28,245 nt of DNA, from positions 1-28,245 of IMG/VR virus record IMGVR_UViG_3300046476_000039; one strand, 5' to 3'. Of the stretch, positions 6,223 to 15,160 are shown piece by piece. A model generated the notes under the pieces. It was not told where the DNA came from. It worked only from the letters and a program-made list of their open reading frames with translations, and made no database searches. This stretch comes from a virus. Position numbers and translations under genes: made by a program. Within the stretch, counting starts at the first letter, position 1, and the number at the start of each line of letters is the position of its first letter.

Positions 6223-7574
6223 TGTACGACTTCTCCGGACTTGGGAAAGGCATAGACGAGCAGATTGGCAATGATGCCATGCAAGGATTTCAGATTGGCA
6301 ATGCGGCTGCCACGGCTCAAGGACGAAACCAAGCTACGAACGCGGCAAACGCGGCGACCGTATCGAACTCCAATCTTCAGATCAGCAATAACCAGCGTCA
6401 GCAGGCATTCCAGATGGAATCAGCGGCGCTGTCGAACAGTCCGAACGCTACCCCGACTGACTGGCAGGCGTTGGCGCAGAAGTATCCAGAGTTTGCGCAA
6501 CAGGTCAACGCCAACACCAATCAGCAGCAGGTGAACTGGCAGAATGTCCGGCAGCGCATGTCGTCTGATGCCGTGGCGACCGTGGCAGGAATGCAGGCGC
6601 GCTTGCAGGCCGACGATGTTCCGGGCGCGCTTGATCTGCTGGAGCAGCGCGCGGTGCGACAGGAGAACGCAGGCGATCAGGCCGGCGCCGCGCAGACTCG
6701 CTCCTTCGAAGCGCTGATCAACAAGAACCCGGAAGGCGCCAAGCAGCTCGCGTCGAGCATCCTGAACGCTGGCAGCGCGAATACCGCACAGGATCTGTAT
6801 GCGAACCAGAAATCCCAAGCTGGCGCGGTGGTGGCGCAAGCAACAGTCCCGGCAGCAGTCGCTCAAGCAAACGCTGGCGCTTCTCTGGCTGGAACGCAGG
6901 CCGCCTATGCTCCGGCGCAAGCTCAAGCGGGAGTCAATGCAACTCAGGCAGGAACGGGACTGACGACGGCTAATACGGGCCTCGTCAATCAGCAGATCAC
7001 TGCGCCCCCCGCTGCGATCGCCGCAGCGCAGCCGGAATACACGGCCGGGCAGAGCAATGAGCAGTTGGCATCCCAATCTGGCGAGCTTGCAAACGCCTTC
7101 AGTTCGATCCAGAACGGCGGCACGAGCGGCTTGCTCGGCGCGACATGGGATCAGGCTGGCCGGCGCTGGACTGGCGATACATCGAAGCTGCAACAGTTGC
7201 GGCAGGAAGCGTCAAGCCTCGTCACGCAGGCCGAGACCGCGAGCATGGTGAACGGCAACTTCACGGACGCGTCGACGGCGCGCGCGGTGCAGAACGTGCC
7301 GCAGATCACCGACAGTCCGCAGGCATGGGCCTCGTACCTGCAAGCGCGGCAGAAGTTCCTCGCATCCAAAGCGGCATGGTCGACTGCCCGCGGCGACTGG
7401 ATGCGCAGCAATAACGCATCGAGCGGCCCGGCATATCGTGACTTCACGATTCAGACGCCTGACGGTAGTTCGGTGTTTGTGAAGTCTGGCGACAGCTTCA
7501 CGAAGTTCGCCAAAAAGGTCGCGCCGAGCTATTACACGGCGCCGGGCGCTCAATCTTTCGATCCGACGCAATGA
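6222..7574 (+). CDS. DNA ejection protein, second of three, P22 gp20-like (450 aa)
   Basis: The start overlaps the previous stop as TAATG. The protein is Ala/Gln/Asn-rich and predicted helical, with little hydrophobic core, e.g. NAANAATVSNSNLQISNNQ and long AQA-rich stretches around residues 200-270. Length (450 aa) is close to the roughly 470 aa of P22 gp20. It lies between a gp7-type and a gp16-type protein and overlaps the latter by 4 bp. Sequence alone is low-complexity, so the assignment rests mainly on gene order, length and composition. Ejection proteins of this group leave the head with the DNA and help it cross the envelope. Confidence 0.65.
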   Translation: MYDFSGLGKGIDEQIGNDAMQGFQIGNAAATAQGRNQATNAANAATVSNSNLQISNNQRQQAFQMESAALSNSPNATPTDWQALAQKYPEFAQQVNANTNQQQVNWQNVRQRMSSDAVATVAGMQARLQADDVPGALDLLEQRAVRQENAGDQAGAAQTRSFEALINKNPEGAKQLASSILNAGSANTAQDLYANQKSQAGAVVAQATVPAAVAQANAGASLAGTQAAYAPAQAQAGVNATQAGTGLTTANTGLVNQQITAPPAAIAAAQPEYTAGQSNEQLASQSGELANAFSSIQNGGTSGLLGATWDQAGRRWTGDTSKLQQLRQEASSLVTQAETASMVNGNFTDASTARAVQNVPQITDSPQAWASYLQARQKFLASKAAWSTARGDWMRSNNASSGPAYRDFTIQTPDGSSVFVKSGDSFTKFAKKVAPSYYTAPGAQSFDPTQ

Positions 7575-10500
7575 GCAATCAAACCTTTCCGTTGTCTTAT
7601 AAAGACCCGGTCTACGCGGCGGCTGATCAGGCTGCATCCGAGGCGGCCGGCATTCCTTCCGGTCTGCTCACGAGCATTCGTGTCGCCGGCGAGAAGTCGA
7701 ACGCCAATCAGGTGAGCAGCGCGGGCGCAACTACGCCGTATCAGATTACGCCGGCCACGCGCGCAGCGATCATCAAGAAGTACGGTATCGATCCGTCTGC
7801 ATCGCCTGAAGCCGCCGCTCTCGGCGCCGCTTATCTGCTGAAAGAGGGCATTCAGCGCACGGGCAGCGCAGCCGGCGCGGTCACGCAATACATCGGTGGT
7901 ACCGACCCATCGAACTGGGGCGGTCAGACGCGCGCGTACACGAATCGCGTGATGTCGCATTTCACTGGCAGCGGTGGTCAGGATGCGCCGATGGCCGAGC
8001 CGACGCCAGCCGCTCCGTTGCCGAGCGCTGCATCGTATGGGCTCGATCCGTCTGTAGTTGGCACGGACACGGCGCCGCAGCAGCAACCGACACAGAGCGT
8101 CGCGCCGACTCAGCCAGCAGTTGCGCCCGGTGCTGGCGTCAACAATCAGATCGTTGCCGACTACAACGGCGGCCGGTTGTCGCCTGCTGACATGGATGCG
8201 GTCGACGCGCGGGTGAAAGCCGGCAAGATCGCGGTCGATCCGTCGCAACTCGTTCGCCCGCAACAAGCTGGCGCTCAGGATAGCGGCGCACCGGCAAGTT
8301 TCGAGGCGGCTAAAGGCACGGTGCAGCAGCCCAAGCCAATCGGCCCGCAAACGCTATCGGCGATGCAGAATGGCACGCTCACGCCCGATCAGCAGGCAGT
8401 GATCAAGCAGGGCTTGGCTGATGGATCACTGGTGATGCCCGCGAATGCCCAGCAAGCGCCCGCGGCTGACGCTACAAGCGGCTGGAATCCGCTGGGCGGC
8501 GTTGCATCCGACACGCAACTGCCGTCCGGCCCGGATACACGTGTCGCGCCGGCGCAAAGTGGCTCGACGATCGGCGACATCGCAGAGAAGGGCGTTGGTG
8601 GCGTCGCTGGCAGTCTGCTGGACATCGCGGCGGCTGGCGGTCGTCTTGTGGGCGCTGATGACTTCGCCAATCAGGCGGTCAATGCGCGCAACCAGATCAA
8701 TGAGAAGGTCGCGCTCGATACGAGCGGCAGCCTGCCGGGCAAGATCGCAGGCGTTGTCGGATCGGCCGCGCCGTACGTCGCTGCTGGTGGTGCGTCTTTG
8801 CCGGGCGCCATGGCTGGCGGTGCGGTGGCCGGCGCAGTCCCAGCAGTCGCGGACAACAAATCGGGTGGTGAGATCGCGCGTGATGCTGCTGTTGGCATGG
8901 GCGCGGGTGCAGTCGGCATGGGCGTCGGCAAGGTGATCGGCAAGGGCGTTTCAGCGCTGGCCGAGAATCCGACGATTGCCAAGGGAATCGCGAAGATTCA
9001 AGGCATGTTCGGCAGCGCGCCGTCTGCCGCGACACAAGCAAGCGCTGCTGGCAATGCGGTCGACGCCAATGTGGCTGCCGATATCGCGCAGGCATCCGGC
9101 AATACGCCCGAGCAACTGGCGACGAAGATCGAAAGTGCACCGGTTCCGCAGACTCCCGGCTACACGCCGACCGCAGCCGAACTAGCGAACGATGCCAACG
9201 TGACGACCGTGCAGAAGGCCAGCACAAACGCCAATCCGTCCGAGTTTGCAAACGCGAGCGCGGACAATGACGCGGCGATCGCGCGCGAGCTGGCGCAACA
9301 GGGCACGCCAGCCAATCCGGGCACGCCAGCCAATCCGCAGGCAGCGGACCAGGCCGCCGAAGCCGCGGCACAGCACAGCGACGCTCTGGCCGCCAAGGGT
9401 CAGGCCGAAGTGCAGCCGCTGGCTAAGCCGATCGCCGACAAGCTCCAGACGCCGCAGTTCGAAGCGCCGGTCAAGCTTGCGCAGCGCATGGCGCGCGATG
9501 AAGGCTCAACCGTGTTCGATGACTTGCAGAAGGCGCGGCAGGCTGACGCGGGCGACACGCTCAAGCAGGTTATCGGCACACCCGAGCAACTGGATGCGAT
9601 GAAGGCCGCACGCAGCACGCAGGCATCGCAGGACTTGCAGCAGATTTTCCAGAACGCCAAGCCCGCAAATCCTACGCCGGTCCTGAACACGATCGACAGC
9701 ATTCTCGCAGGCCCGAGCGGCAAGCGGCCGGCCGTCGCGCAATCGCTGAACAGCCTACGCAACATCATCGACAACGACGGCGCACCGATCACTGATGCTC
9801 AGACGCTCTATGACTCGGTGCGTAAGGGCATCGACGATATGGTCGACCCGAAGATGGCGACCGCGAATCCGGCCGGCGTGCAGGCCTCGCGCGAGTTGTT
9901 GCGCGTCAAGGAAGTGCTAGACACTCAACTGGAAAAGTCAGCGACGGGGTTCAAGAACTATCTGGACAACTTCAAACAGGCATCCGAGCCGATCGACGCT
10001 ATGCAGGCAGTTCAGAGCCGGCTATATAGTGCCGTCGATCCGGTGAATGGTGAAGTCGATCCGGGCAAGCTGGTCAATGCAATCAACAGCATTCGAACCG
10101 AACAAATGAAGTTGGGTGCGCGTGATGCCAAAAAAGTGCCACAGGCCACGATTGATGCACTGACCGTACTCGCGCGCCATCTGCAAAACAAGAACGACCT
10201 GACCGGCCTTCCCGGCGAAGGTCAGGAGTTCATTCGGCAAGCGCTGACGAAGAACCCGAAGTTCGCAGCCGCACACGAGGAATTCAAGGGCATTCTCGGC
10301 AAGCAGTCTCCCGCATACAACGAGCTGCACGGCTCGCATGCGCAAATGGTCGGCACGATCGAATCGCAGCGCACCAGCCAGACGGCGCTTGCGCAGGCTC
10401 AGGAGGCGCTCCAGAACGCCGATTCGCCGGCAGGGCTCCGTGCCATCGACAAGATGCTTCCGGACATGGAAGCGGCCGATCGTGCGAAGGCCGTCGCATT

Positions 10501-11086
10501 GCGTCAGCAGCGCGCGCGCGAGCTTGCCATGAGTGAAGTGGCAGAGCGCAACAAGAACGCCGCGGGCAAGACCGAATTTAATCGAAATCAGTTCCGCTCA
10601 ACGGCCGACAAGTATTCGCCCTATATGTCATCGTCCGATGCCGGCAAGTTCGGCAACGTCGCTGATGACCTGCTCAACCAGACGACAAGCTACGCCAGGA
10701 CGGGAAAGATCGCAGGCAGCGACACCGCGCAGAACCAGAGCGCAGCGCGACGCTTCGGCGCCAATCTAGGCTCCGCACTGAAGGATTCAGCCGTGCAAGG
10801 TCTCATTGCTGGCGGTGTAGGAACAGCGTTCGGCCCGGTTGGCGCAATCGGCGGAATGGCGGCCGGTGCGATCAGTGGCGCCCTGACGCGTACGGTGACA
10901 CAGAAAGTTTCAGCGATTACGACGGAAAATGCGGCAAAACTGCTATCTAACGGTAAACTTCTGGCAGCCGCGCTGCGCAACTATCAGTCTCTGGCTGCTC
11001 GACGGCTGTTTATCGAGCAGTTGAGCGCAAAAGCGGGCTTTGCAGCAGGCGCCGCAACCGCAAATCAGTTTAACAGTCGCCGTTAG
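7571..11086 (+). CDS. Large ejection protein with N-terminal lytic transglycosylase (SLT-like) domain (1171 aa)
   Basis: Likely role: forms the DNA conduit and opens the peptidoglycan during ejection, comparable in place to P22 gp16. Residues about 18-130 fit a soluble-lytic-transglycosylase fold: candidate catalytic Glu41 in GEKSNANQVSSAG, then TPYQITPATR, AAYLLKEG and AVTQYIGGTDPSNWGG. The Glu is followed by Lys where Ser is usual. Gly/Ala-rich hydrophobic stretches at about 335-460 and 1070-1100 could span or line a membrane channel; residues 480-1050 are long helices. It is far longer than P22 gp16 (about 600 aa). ATGA overlap with the previous gene. Either activity could be degenerate. 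Confidence 0.7.
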   Translation: MSNQTFPLSYKDPVYAAADQAASEAAGIPSGLLTSIRVAGEKSNANQVSSAGATTPYQITPATRAAIIKKYGIDPSASPEAAALGAAYLLKEGIQRTGSAAGAVTQYIGGTDPSNWGGQTRAYTNRVMSHFTGSGGQDAPMAEPTPAAPLPSAASYGLDPSVVGTDTAPQQQPTQSVAPTQPAVAPGAGVNNQIVADYNGGRLSPADMDAVDARVKAGKIAVDPSQLVRPQQAGAQDSGAPASFEAAKGTVQQPKPIGPQTLSAMQNGTLTPDQQAVIKQGLADGSLVMPANAQQAPAADATSGWNPLGGVASDTQLPSGPDTRVAPAQSGSTIGDIAEKGVGGVAGSLLDIAAAGGRLVGADDFANQAVNARNQINEKVALDTSGSLPGKIAGVVGSAAPYVAAGGASLPGAMAGGAVAGAVPAVADNKSGGEIARDAAVGMGAGAVGMGVGKVIGKGVSALAENPTIAKGIAKIQGMFGSAPSAATQASAAGNAVDANVAADIAQASGNTPEQLATKIESAPVPQTPGYTPTAAELANDANVTTVQKASTNANPSEFANASADNDAAIARELAQQGTPANPGTPANPQAADQAAEAAAQHSDALAAKGQAEVQPLAKPIADKLQTPQFEAPVKLAQRMARDEGSTVFDDLQKARQADAGDTLKQVIGTPEQLDAMKAARSTQASQDLQQIFQNAKPANPTPVLNTIDSILAGPSGKRPAVAQSLNSLRNIIDNDGAPITDAQTLYDSVRKGIDDMVDPKMATANPAGVQASRELLRVKEVLDTQLEKSATGFKNYLDNFKQASEPIDAMQAVQSRLYSAVDPVNGEVDPGKLVNAINSIRTEQMKLGARDAKKVPQATIDALTVLARHLQNKNDLTGLPGEGQEFIRQALTKNPKFAAAHEEFKGILGKQSPAYNELHGSHAQMVGTIESQRTSQTALAQAQEALQNADSPAGLRAIDKMLPDMEAADRAKAVALRQQRARELAMSEVAERNKNAAGKTEFNRNQFRSTADKYSPYMSSSDAGKFGNVADDLLNQTTSYARTGKIAGSDTAQNQSAARRFGANLGSALKDSAVQGLIAGGVGTAFGPVGAIGGMAAGAISGALTRTVTQKVSAITTENAAKLLSNGKLLAAALRNYQSLAARRLFIEQLSAKAGFAAGAATANQFNSRR
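9302..9337 (+). repeat. 18-bp perfect tandem duplication inside the large ejection gene
   Basis: GGCACGCCAGCCAATCCG occurs twice head to tail (9302-9319, 9320-9337), encoding GTPANP-GTPANP. It keeps the frame and lies in a low-complexity linker between helical parts of the ejection protein, so it probably tolerates copy-number change. Confidence 0.85.
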
Positions 11087-11094
11087 GACTCCAA

Positions 11095-11553
11095 ATGAAC
11101 ACACCGGCCTTTGCAGTCGAGCAGTTCCAGGATGTGTACGCAGAATTGTTGCCGCTGCTGCACGAGCATTACGACGAGATCAGCATTCACAAGAAGATGG
11201 GCTACGACCTGAAGCCGAACGTTGCACTGTACAAGGCTATGCAGGATGCTGACCAGCTGATGATGATGATCGGCCGGCTCGACGGTCAGATCGTCGCCTA
11301 TTTCGTCGTGTTCGTGCGGCCGAGCATTCACTATCTCGATTGCCTCGAAGGCGTTGGCGACATCTTCTTCTGCAAGCCGGACCGCCGCGGCGCAATGATC
11401 GGTCTGCAACTGTTTGAAGCGACCGAGAACGAATTGAAACGGCGCGGGGTGAAGTGTTTCATGGCGGGTGAGAAGCTCGCGCATCCGGCAGGGGCGCTGT
11501 TCGACCGGCGCAAATTTGAACCTATTGAAGCAAAGTGGGCAAAATGGCTCTGA
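11095..11553 (+). CDS. GNAT-like acetyltransferase-type protein (152 aa)
   Basis: The ATG at 11095 lies 8 bp after the ejection gene; its 3' end overlaps the portal start. The fold pattern fits a GNAT domain: a central strand LDGQIVAYFVVFVRPS, then IFFCKPDRRGAMIGLQLFEA at about residues 90-109, where RRGAMIG sits at the acetyl-CoA-binding loop (usual R/Q-x-x-G-x-G/A), followed by helix ENELKRRGVKCF and a C-terminal HPAGALFDRRKFEP. Members of this type are often found beside portal genes of podoviruses. Substrate is unknown; the loop is not a perfect match, so activity is not certain. Confidence 0.65.
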   Translation: MNTPAFAVEQFQDVYAELLPLLHEHYDEISIHKKMGYDLKPNVALYKAMQDADQLMMMIGRLDGQIVAYFVVFVRPSIHYLDCLEGVGDIFFCKPDRRGAMIGLQLFEATENELKRRGVKCFMAGEKLAHPAGALFDRRKFEPIEAKWAKWL

Positions 11554-13850
11554 CCAAACAGGAACGTCTCGCCGGAGTATGGGAGCGCGCAACCTCGCGC
11601 TTTGACCGGGCTTACGCGCCGCAGCAGCAGATTCGCCTGGCATCGCTCGAAGATCGGCGCTTCGCCTTTGTAGACGGCGCCCAATGGGAAGGTGGCCTCG
11701 GCGCGCAGTTCAATAACCGGCCACGCTTCGTCGTCAACAAGACGCAGAAAGCCGTACGCCGGATCGTGTCCGAGTACCGCGCGAATGCGATGACGGTCAA
11801 CTTCCGGTCAAGCGATGACGGCAGCCGCCAGGCCGATCTGGATGCATTGCGGATCGTCTACCGCTCAGACGAGCAGTACAGTGGCGCGCAGGACGTCTAT
11901 GTGTCGGCGTTCGAAGAAGCCGTGTCGGGCGGGATTGGTGCCTGGCGCCTGACGAACGACTACGACTACCGCGCGGAAACGGATCTCGACGACGACACGC
12001 CGCAGCGCATCCTGTTTGAGCCGATCAATGATGCCGATATCAGCGTGTTCTTCGACCCGAACAGCCGCAAGCTGGACAAGTCAGACGCCAAGTGGTGCGT
12101 TGTTCTTAACCCGATCAGTTGGGACACCTACACGTCGGAATACATCGAGAGCGCGGAAATCAAGCTTGAGGAGCGGCCGTCGAGCTTCAAACAGGTGCGC
12201 TCGCTGAAACAGTTCGACTGGTTCTCCAACGATGCCGTCTACATCGGCGAATATTACGAGGTCGAGAAAAAGACCGAAGAGTATTCGGTGTGGCGCGAGC
12301 CGCATTCCGGTCAGGAGCAAAAAGTCTACGCTGGCCTCGATGCCGAATCTCGAGAACAGGCTGCCGAGGAAGAAGCCGAATGGAAGGCGAACGGATTCGT
12401 CAAGGTCCGCACCGGCAAGCGCAATCGCAAGCGCGTGCGCAAGTATTTCCTCGATGGAACGGGCATCCTGAAGGACTGTGGCTACATCGCCGGCTGTGAA
12501 ATCCCCATCGTGGTCGTGTTCGGAATTCGCCAGATCATCGATGGTATCGAGCGATTCCAGGGTGCTGTACGGCTCGCCAAGGACTCGCAGCGCCTGTACA
12601 ACATGCAGATCAGCACGCTTGCCGATATCACGGCATTCACGCCGCGCGAGAAACCGATATTTACGCCCGAGCAGATGGCCGGGCACGAACTGACGTGGGC
12701 CGGCGATCTCGTCGCGAACAATCCGTATCTGCTGATCAACCCGATCACTGGCGCGGATGGGTCGTCGACCGTTTCCGGTCCTGTCGGGCAGATCAAGCAG
12801 CCGGATGTCCCGCCCGCGCTAGCCGGTCTGGTTCAGATCACCGCCGCCGATATGCTCGACGTGACCGGTGGCGATCTGGCGGCCGATCAGGTCAACTCGA
12901 ATACCTCGGATGCGCTGGTGAGCCGTGTGCAGGCCCATCAGGACATGCAGGTCTATATCTTCATCGACAACATGGCGCGCGCACTGGAGCGCTGCGGCAA
13001 GATTTACATGTCGATGGCGTGCGAAGTCTACGTTGAGGAAAACCGGCCATTTGCAGCAATTGGTGAGGACAACACGTCGGAGACGACGAAGATCAATGTC
13101 CCGACACTGAACTCGTCCGGCGAGCCGATGATTACGCGCCGCTTTACGCCGGGTCTCGACGTGTTTGTCGACGTCGGGCCAGCGTTCAACAGTCGCAAGG
13201 ATTCGACGGTCAACACGCTAATCAAGCTCCTGCCGGCCGTGGTCGATCCGCAGATGGCGCAGCTCGTCATGAACACGCTCATCCAGAACCTCGACGGTGA
13301 GGGTATGCAGGATCTGTCGGAGTACTCGCGCAAGCAGCTTGTACAGGCCGGGGTGGTCGAGCCGACCGACGAGGAAGCTCAGGAAATGGAAGCGGCTCAG
13401 CAGGAAGCCGCAAATGCACCGCCAGACGCCGCCACGGTCGCGTTGATGGCTCAGGCGCACGAGTCCGATGCCAACGCCACCAAGAGTCAGGCTTCGGCCG
13501 TACAGTCGCTCTCGGCGGCCGAACTCAACCAGGCGAAGGCCGCGCAGGCCGTCTCGCAGACGAACGCCTCGCAACTGTCGACGATTATCCAGATGCTGCA
13601 AGGCATGCAGGGGAACGTCCAAGGCACTGCCGAGCAGATCAGCGCCAGCCAGCCGCAGCATCCGCTTGACGGCAAGGTGAATGCCGCCATTGCGAGCGGC
13701 AACGCGGCGCCGTCGCCGGGCATCAATCCGCTACACGGAGTGCAGCAGGTTCAGCCTGATCCGAGCGCGCAGCAGTTGACGGCTGGCAATCAAGCGCCGC
13801 CGCCTCAGGCACCGATCCACGCGTCTAACCGGCCCGCTGTCGGCAAATGA
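11544..13850 (+). CDS. P22-like portal protein (768 aa)
   Basis: Role: dodecameric portal at one head vertex; binds terminase during packaging and the tail adaptor afterwards. I prefer the ATG at 11544 (MALTKQERLAGVWERA) over the GTG at 11535. Visible features: F-V-D-G-A-Q-W-E at about residues 42-49, NRPRFVVNKTQKAVRRIVSE, a Glu-rich wing region (about 230-290), the segment YNMQISTLADITAFTPREKP, and a Gln/Ala-rich helical C-terminus (about 610-768) resembling the barrel of P22 gp1. Length is close to P22 portal (725 aa). It overlaps the GNAT-like gene by 10 bp and terminase by 4 bp. Confidence 0.85.
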   Translation: MALTKQERLAGVWERATSRFDRAYAPQQQIRLASLEDRRFAFVDGAQWEGGLGAQFNNRPRFVVNKTQKAVRRIVSEYRANAMTVNFRSSDDGSRQADLDALRIVYRSDEQYSGAQDVYVSAFEEAVSGGIGAWRLTNDYDYRAETDLDDDTPQRILFEPINDADISVFFDPNSRKLDKSDAKWCVVLNPISWDTYTSEYIESAEIKLEERPSSFKQVRSLKQFDWFSNDAVYIGEYYEVEKKTEEYSVWREPHSGQEQKVYAGLDAESREQAAEEEAEWKANGFVKVRTGKRNRKRVRKYFLDGTGILKDCGYIAGCEIPIVVVFGIRQIIDGIERFQGAVRLAKDSQRLYNMQISTLADITAFTPREKPIFTPEQMAGHELTWAGDLVANNPYLLINPITGADGSSTVSGPVGQIKQPDVPPALAGLVQITAADMLDVTGGDLAADQVNSNTSDALVSRVQAHQDMQVYIFIDNMARALERCGKIYMSMACEVYVEENRPFAAIGEDNTSETTKINVPTLNSSGEPMITRRFTPGLDVFVDVGPAFNSRKDSTVNTLIKLLPAVVDPQMAQLVMNTLIQNLDGEGMQDLSEYSRKQLVQAGVVEPTDEEAQEMEAAQQEAANAPPDAATVALMAQAHESDANATKSQASAVQSLSAAELNQAKAAQAVSQTNASQLSTIIQMLQGMQGNVQGTAEQISASQPQHPLDGKVNAAIASGNAAPSPGINPLHGVQQVQPDPSAQQLTAGNQAPPPQAPIHASNRPAVGK

Positions 13851-15160
13851 GCGCCGATGACCATATCTACCATCCGGGAGACTTTGCGCTGCCGGATTGG
13901 GCGGAATGCCTGCTGACTCAGGGGCCGCGCTACACCATTTTTCACGGTGGGCGCGGTTCGGCAAAGTCAATGTCTGTGGCTACCGCGTTGGTCCTGCGCG
14001 CCGCGTCCGCACCGCTGCGCATCCTGTGCTTCCGCGAAATTCAGGAATCGATCGACGAATCTGTTAAGGCGATCATCGAGCAGCGCATTAAAGATGCAGG
14101 GCTAGAATATTTCTTCAACATAACGAAGCGGGAAATTACTGGCCAGAACGGCAGCAAGTTCATCTTTCGCGGCCTAAGCGATGAGACGAACGATTCGATC
14201 AAGTCGCTCAATGACATCGACATAGCCTGGGGAGAAGAAGGGCAGGCCATTTCGAAGGATTCGCTGGACAAGTTCCTCCCGACGATCCGAAAGGACACGT
14301 CCGAGATATGGTTCACGATGAACCCGGAACTCGATACCGACCCGGTTTATGTGACGTTTATCCAGAAGCGGCCAGTTAACGCTCGCATCATTGAGGTCAA
14401 CTGGGACCGAAACCCGTTCTGGAATGCCGCGATGGAGGCCGAACGCCTTCGCTCGCAAGCTGACGATCCGGACGACTACGACCATATCTGGGAAGGGATT
14501 CCAAAGTCAGCAATGGCCGGCGCGATCTATCGGCGCGAAATGCACACGATCGTTACGCAAAACCGGATTCGCCCGTTACTACCCGACCAAACGATGAGTC
14601 TGCATGCGATCTTCGACCTGGGGATCAGCGAAACGGACTTGATGACGGTCAACATCTCGCAGGCGGATATCAGCGGGGCGCGCATTGTCGACTATCACGA
14701 GGACAACGGCTATGGCATTGAACACTATCTAGATTGGATCAAAAACTCGGGGTATAAAGACGTTACGATATGGCTGCCGCATGACGGTAATAATCGGTCT
14801 GTCCAGACCGGAATCACGACCAAAAAGAGCGTTGAGCTATTGGGATGGGAGGTAGAGATTGTCCCAAACATCGGTCTAGAGCCAGGGATCAAGCTGACCC
14901 GAAACATGCTCAAGAACGTTTTCGTATCAGACTCGCCGCAATGCCAGCAACTGATAGAGCATATGCGACGCTACACTCGCGCGAAGTCGGGGCAACCGAA
15001 ACACGATATGCATTCGCACTGTGCGGATGGCGTGCGATATCTCGCCGTAGCAATGGCACATTTCAAAAACGTGTCAGAGCGGAAGCGCCACCAGAAACAG
15101 ATGGCGGCTCAGGTACGTGTCATTCCAACGCAGAACCATTGGGGCAGTGTAAGTCGATGA
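13847..15160 (+). CDS. terL: Large terminase subunit (437 aa)
   Basis: Role: ATP-driven DNA packaging motor and headful nuclease. Residues 34-41 GGRGSAKS are Walker A; IDIAWGEE at 124-131 is Walker B with the catalytic Glu; WFTMNP at 155-160 is the coupling motif. The C-terminal RNase H-like nuclease has candidate metal Asp at 257 (AIFDLGIS), 313 (LPHDGNNR) and 394 (HCADGVRY). This layout fits the Sf6/P22 gp2-type terminase, here with Terminase_3-like features. Start ATG overlaps the portal stop (ATGA). Its 3' end overlaps a minus-strand gene by 41 bp. Neighbouring portal supports the call. Confidence 0.92.
   Translation: MSADDHIYHPGDFALPDWAECLLTQGPRYTIFHGGRGSAKSMSVATALVLRAASAPLRILCFREIQESIDESVKAIIEQRIKDAGLEYFFNITKREITGQNGSKFIFRGLSDETNDSIKSLNDIDIAWGEEGQAISKDSLDKFLPTIRKDTSEIWFTMNPELDTDPVYVTFIQKRPVNARIIEVNWDRNPFWNAAMEAERLRSQADDPDDYDHIWEGIPKSAMAGAIYRREMHTIVTQNRIRPLLPDQTMSLHAIFDLGISETDLMTVNISQADISGARIVDYHEDNGYGIEHYLDWIKNSGYKDVTIWLPHDGNNRSVQTGITTKKSVELLGWEVEIVPNIGLEPGIKLTRNMLKNVFVSDSPQCQQLIEHMRRYTRAKSGQPKHDMHSHCADGVRYLAVAMAHFKNVSERKRHQKQMAAQVRVIPTQNHWGSVSR

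Noticed and set aside
6420-8350. Long minus-strand frames (6420-7193 and 7550-8350)
   Set aside because: Antisense to ejection genes, Arg/Cys/Ser-rich composition, no motif.
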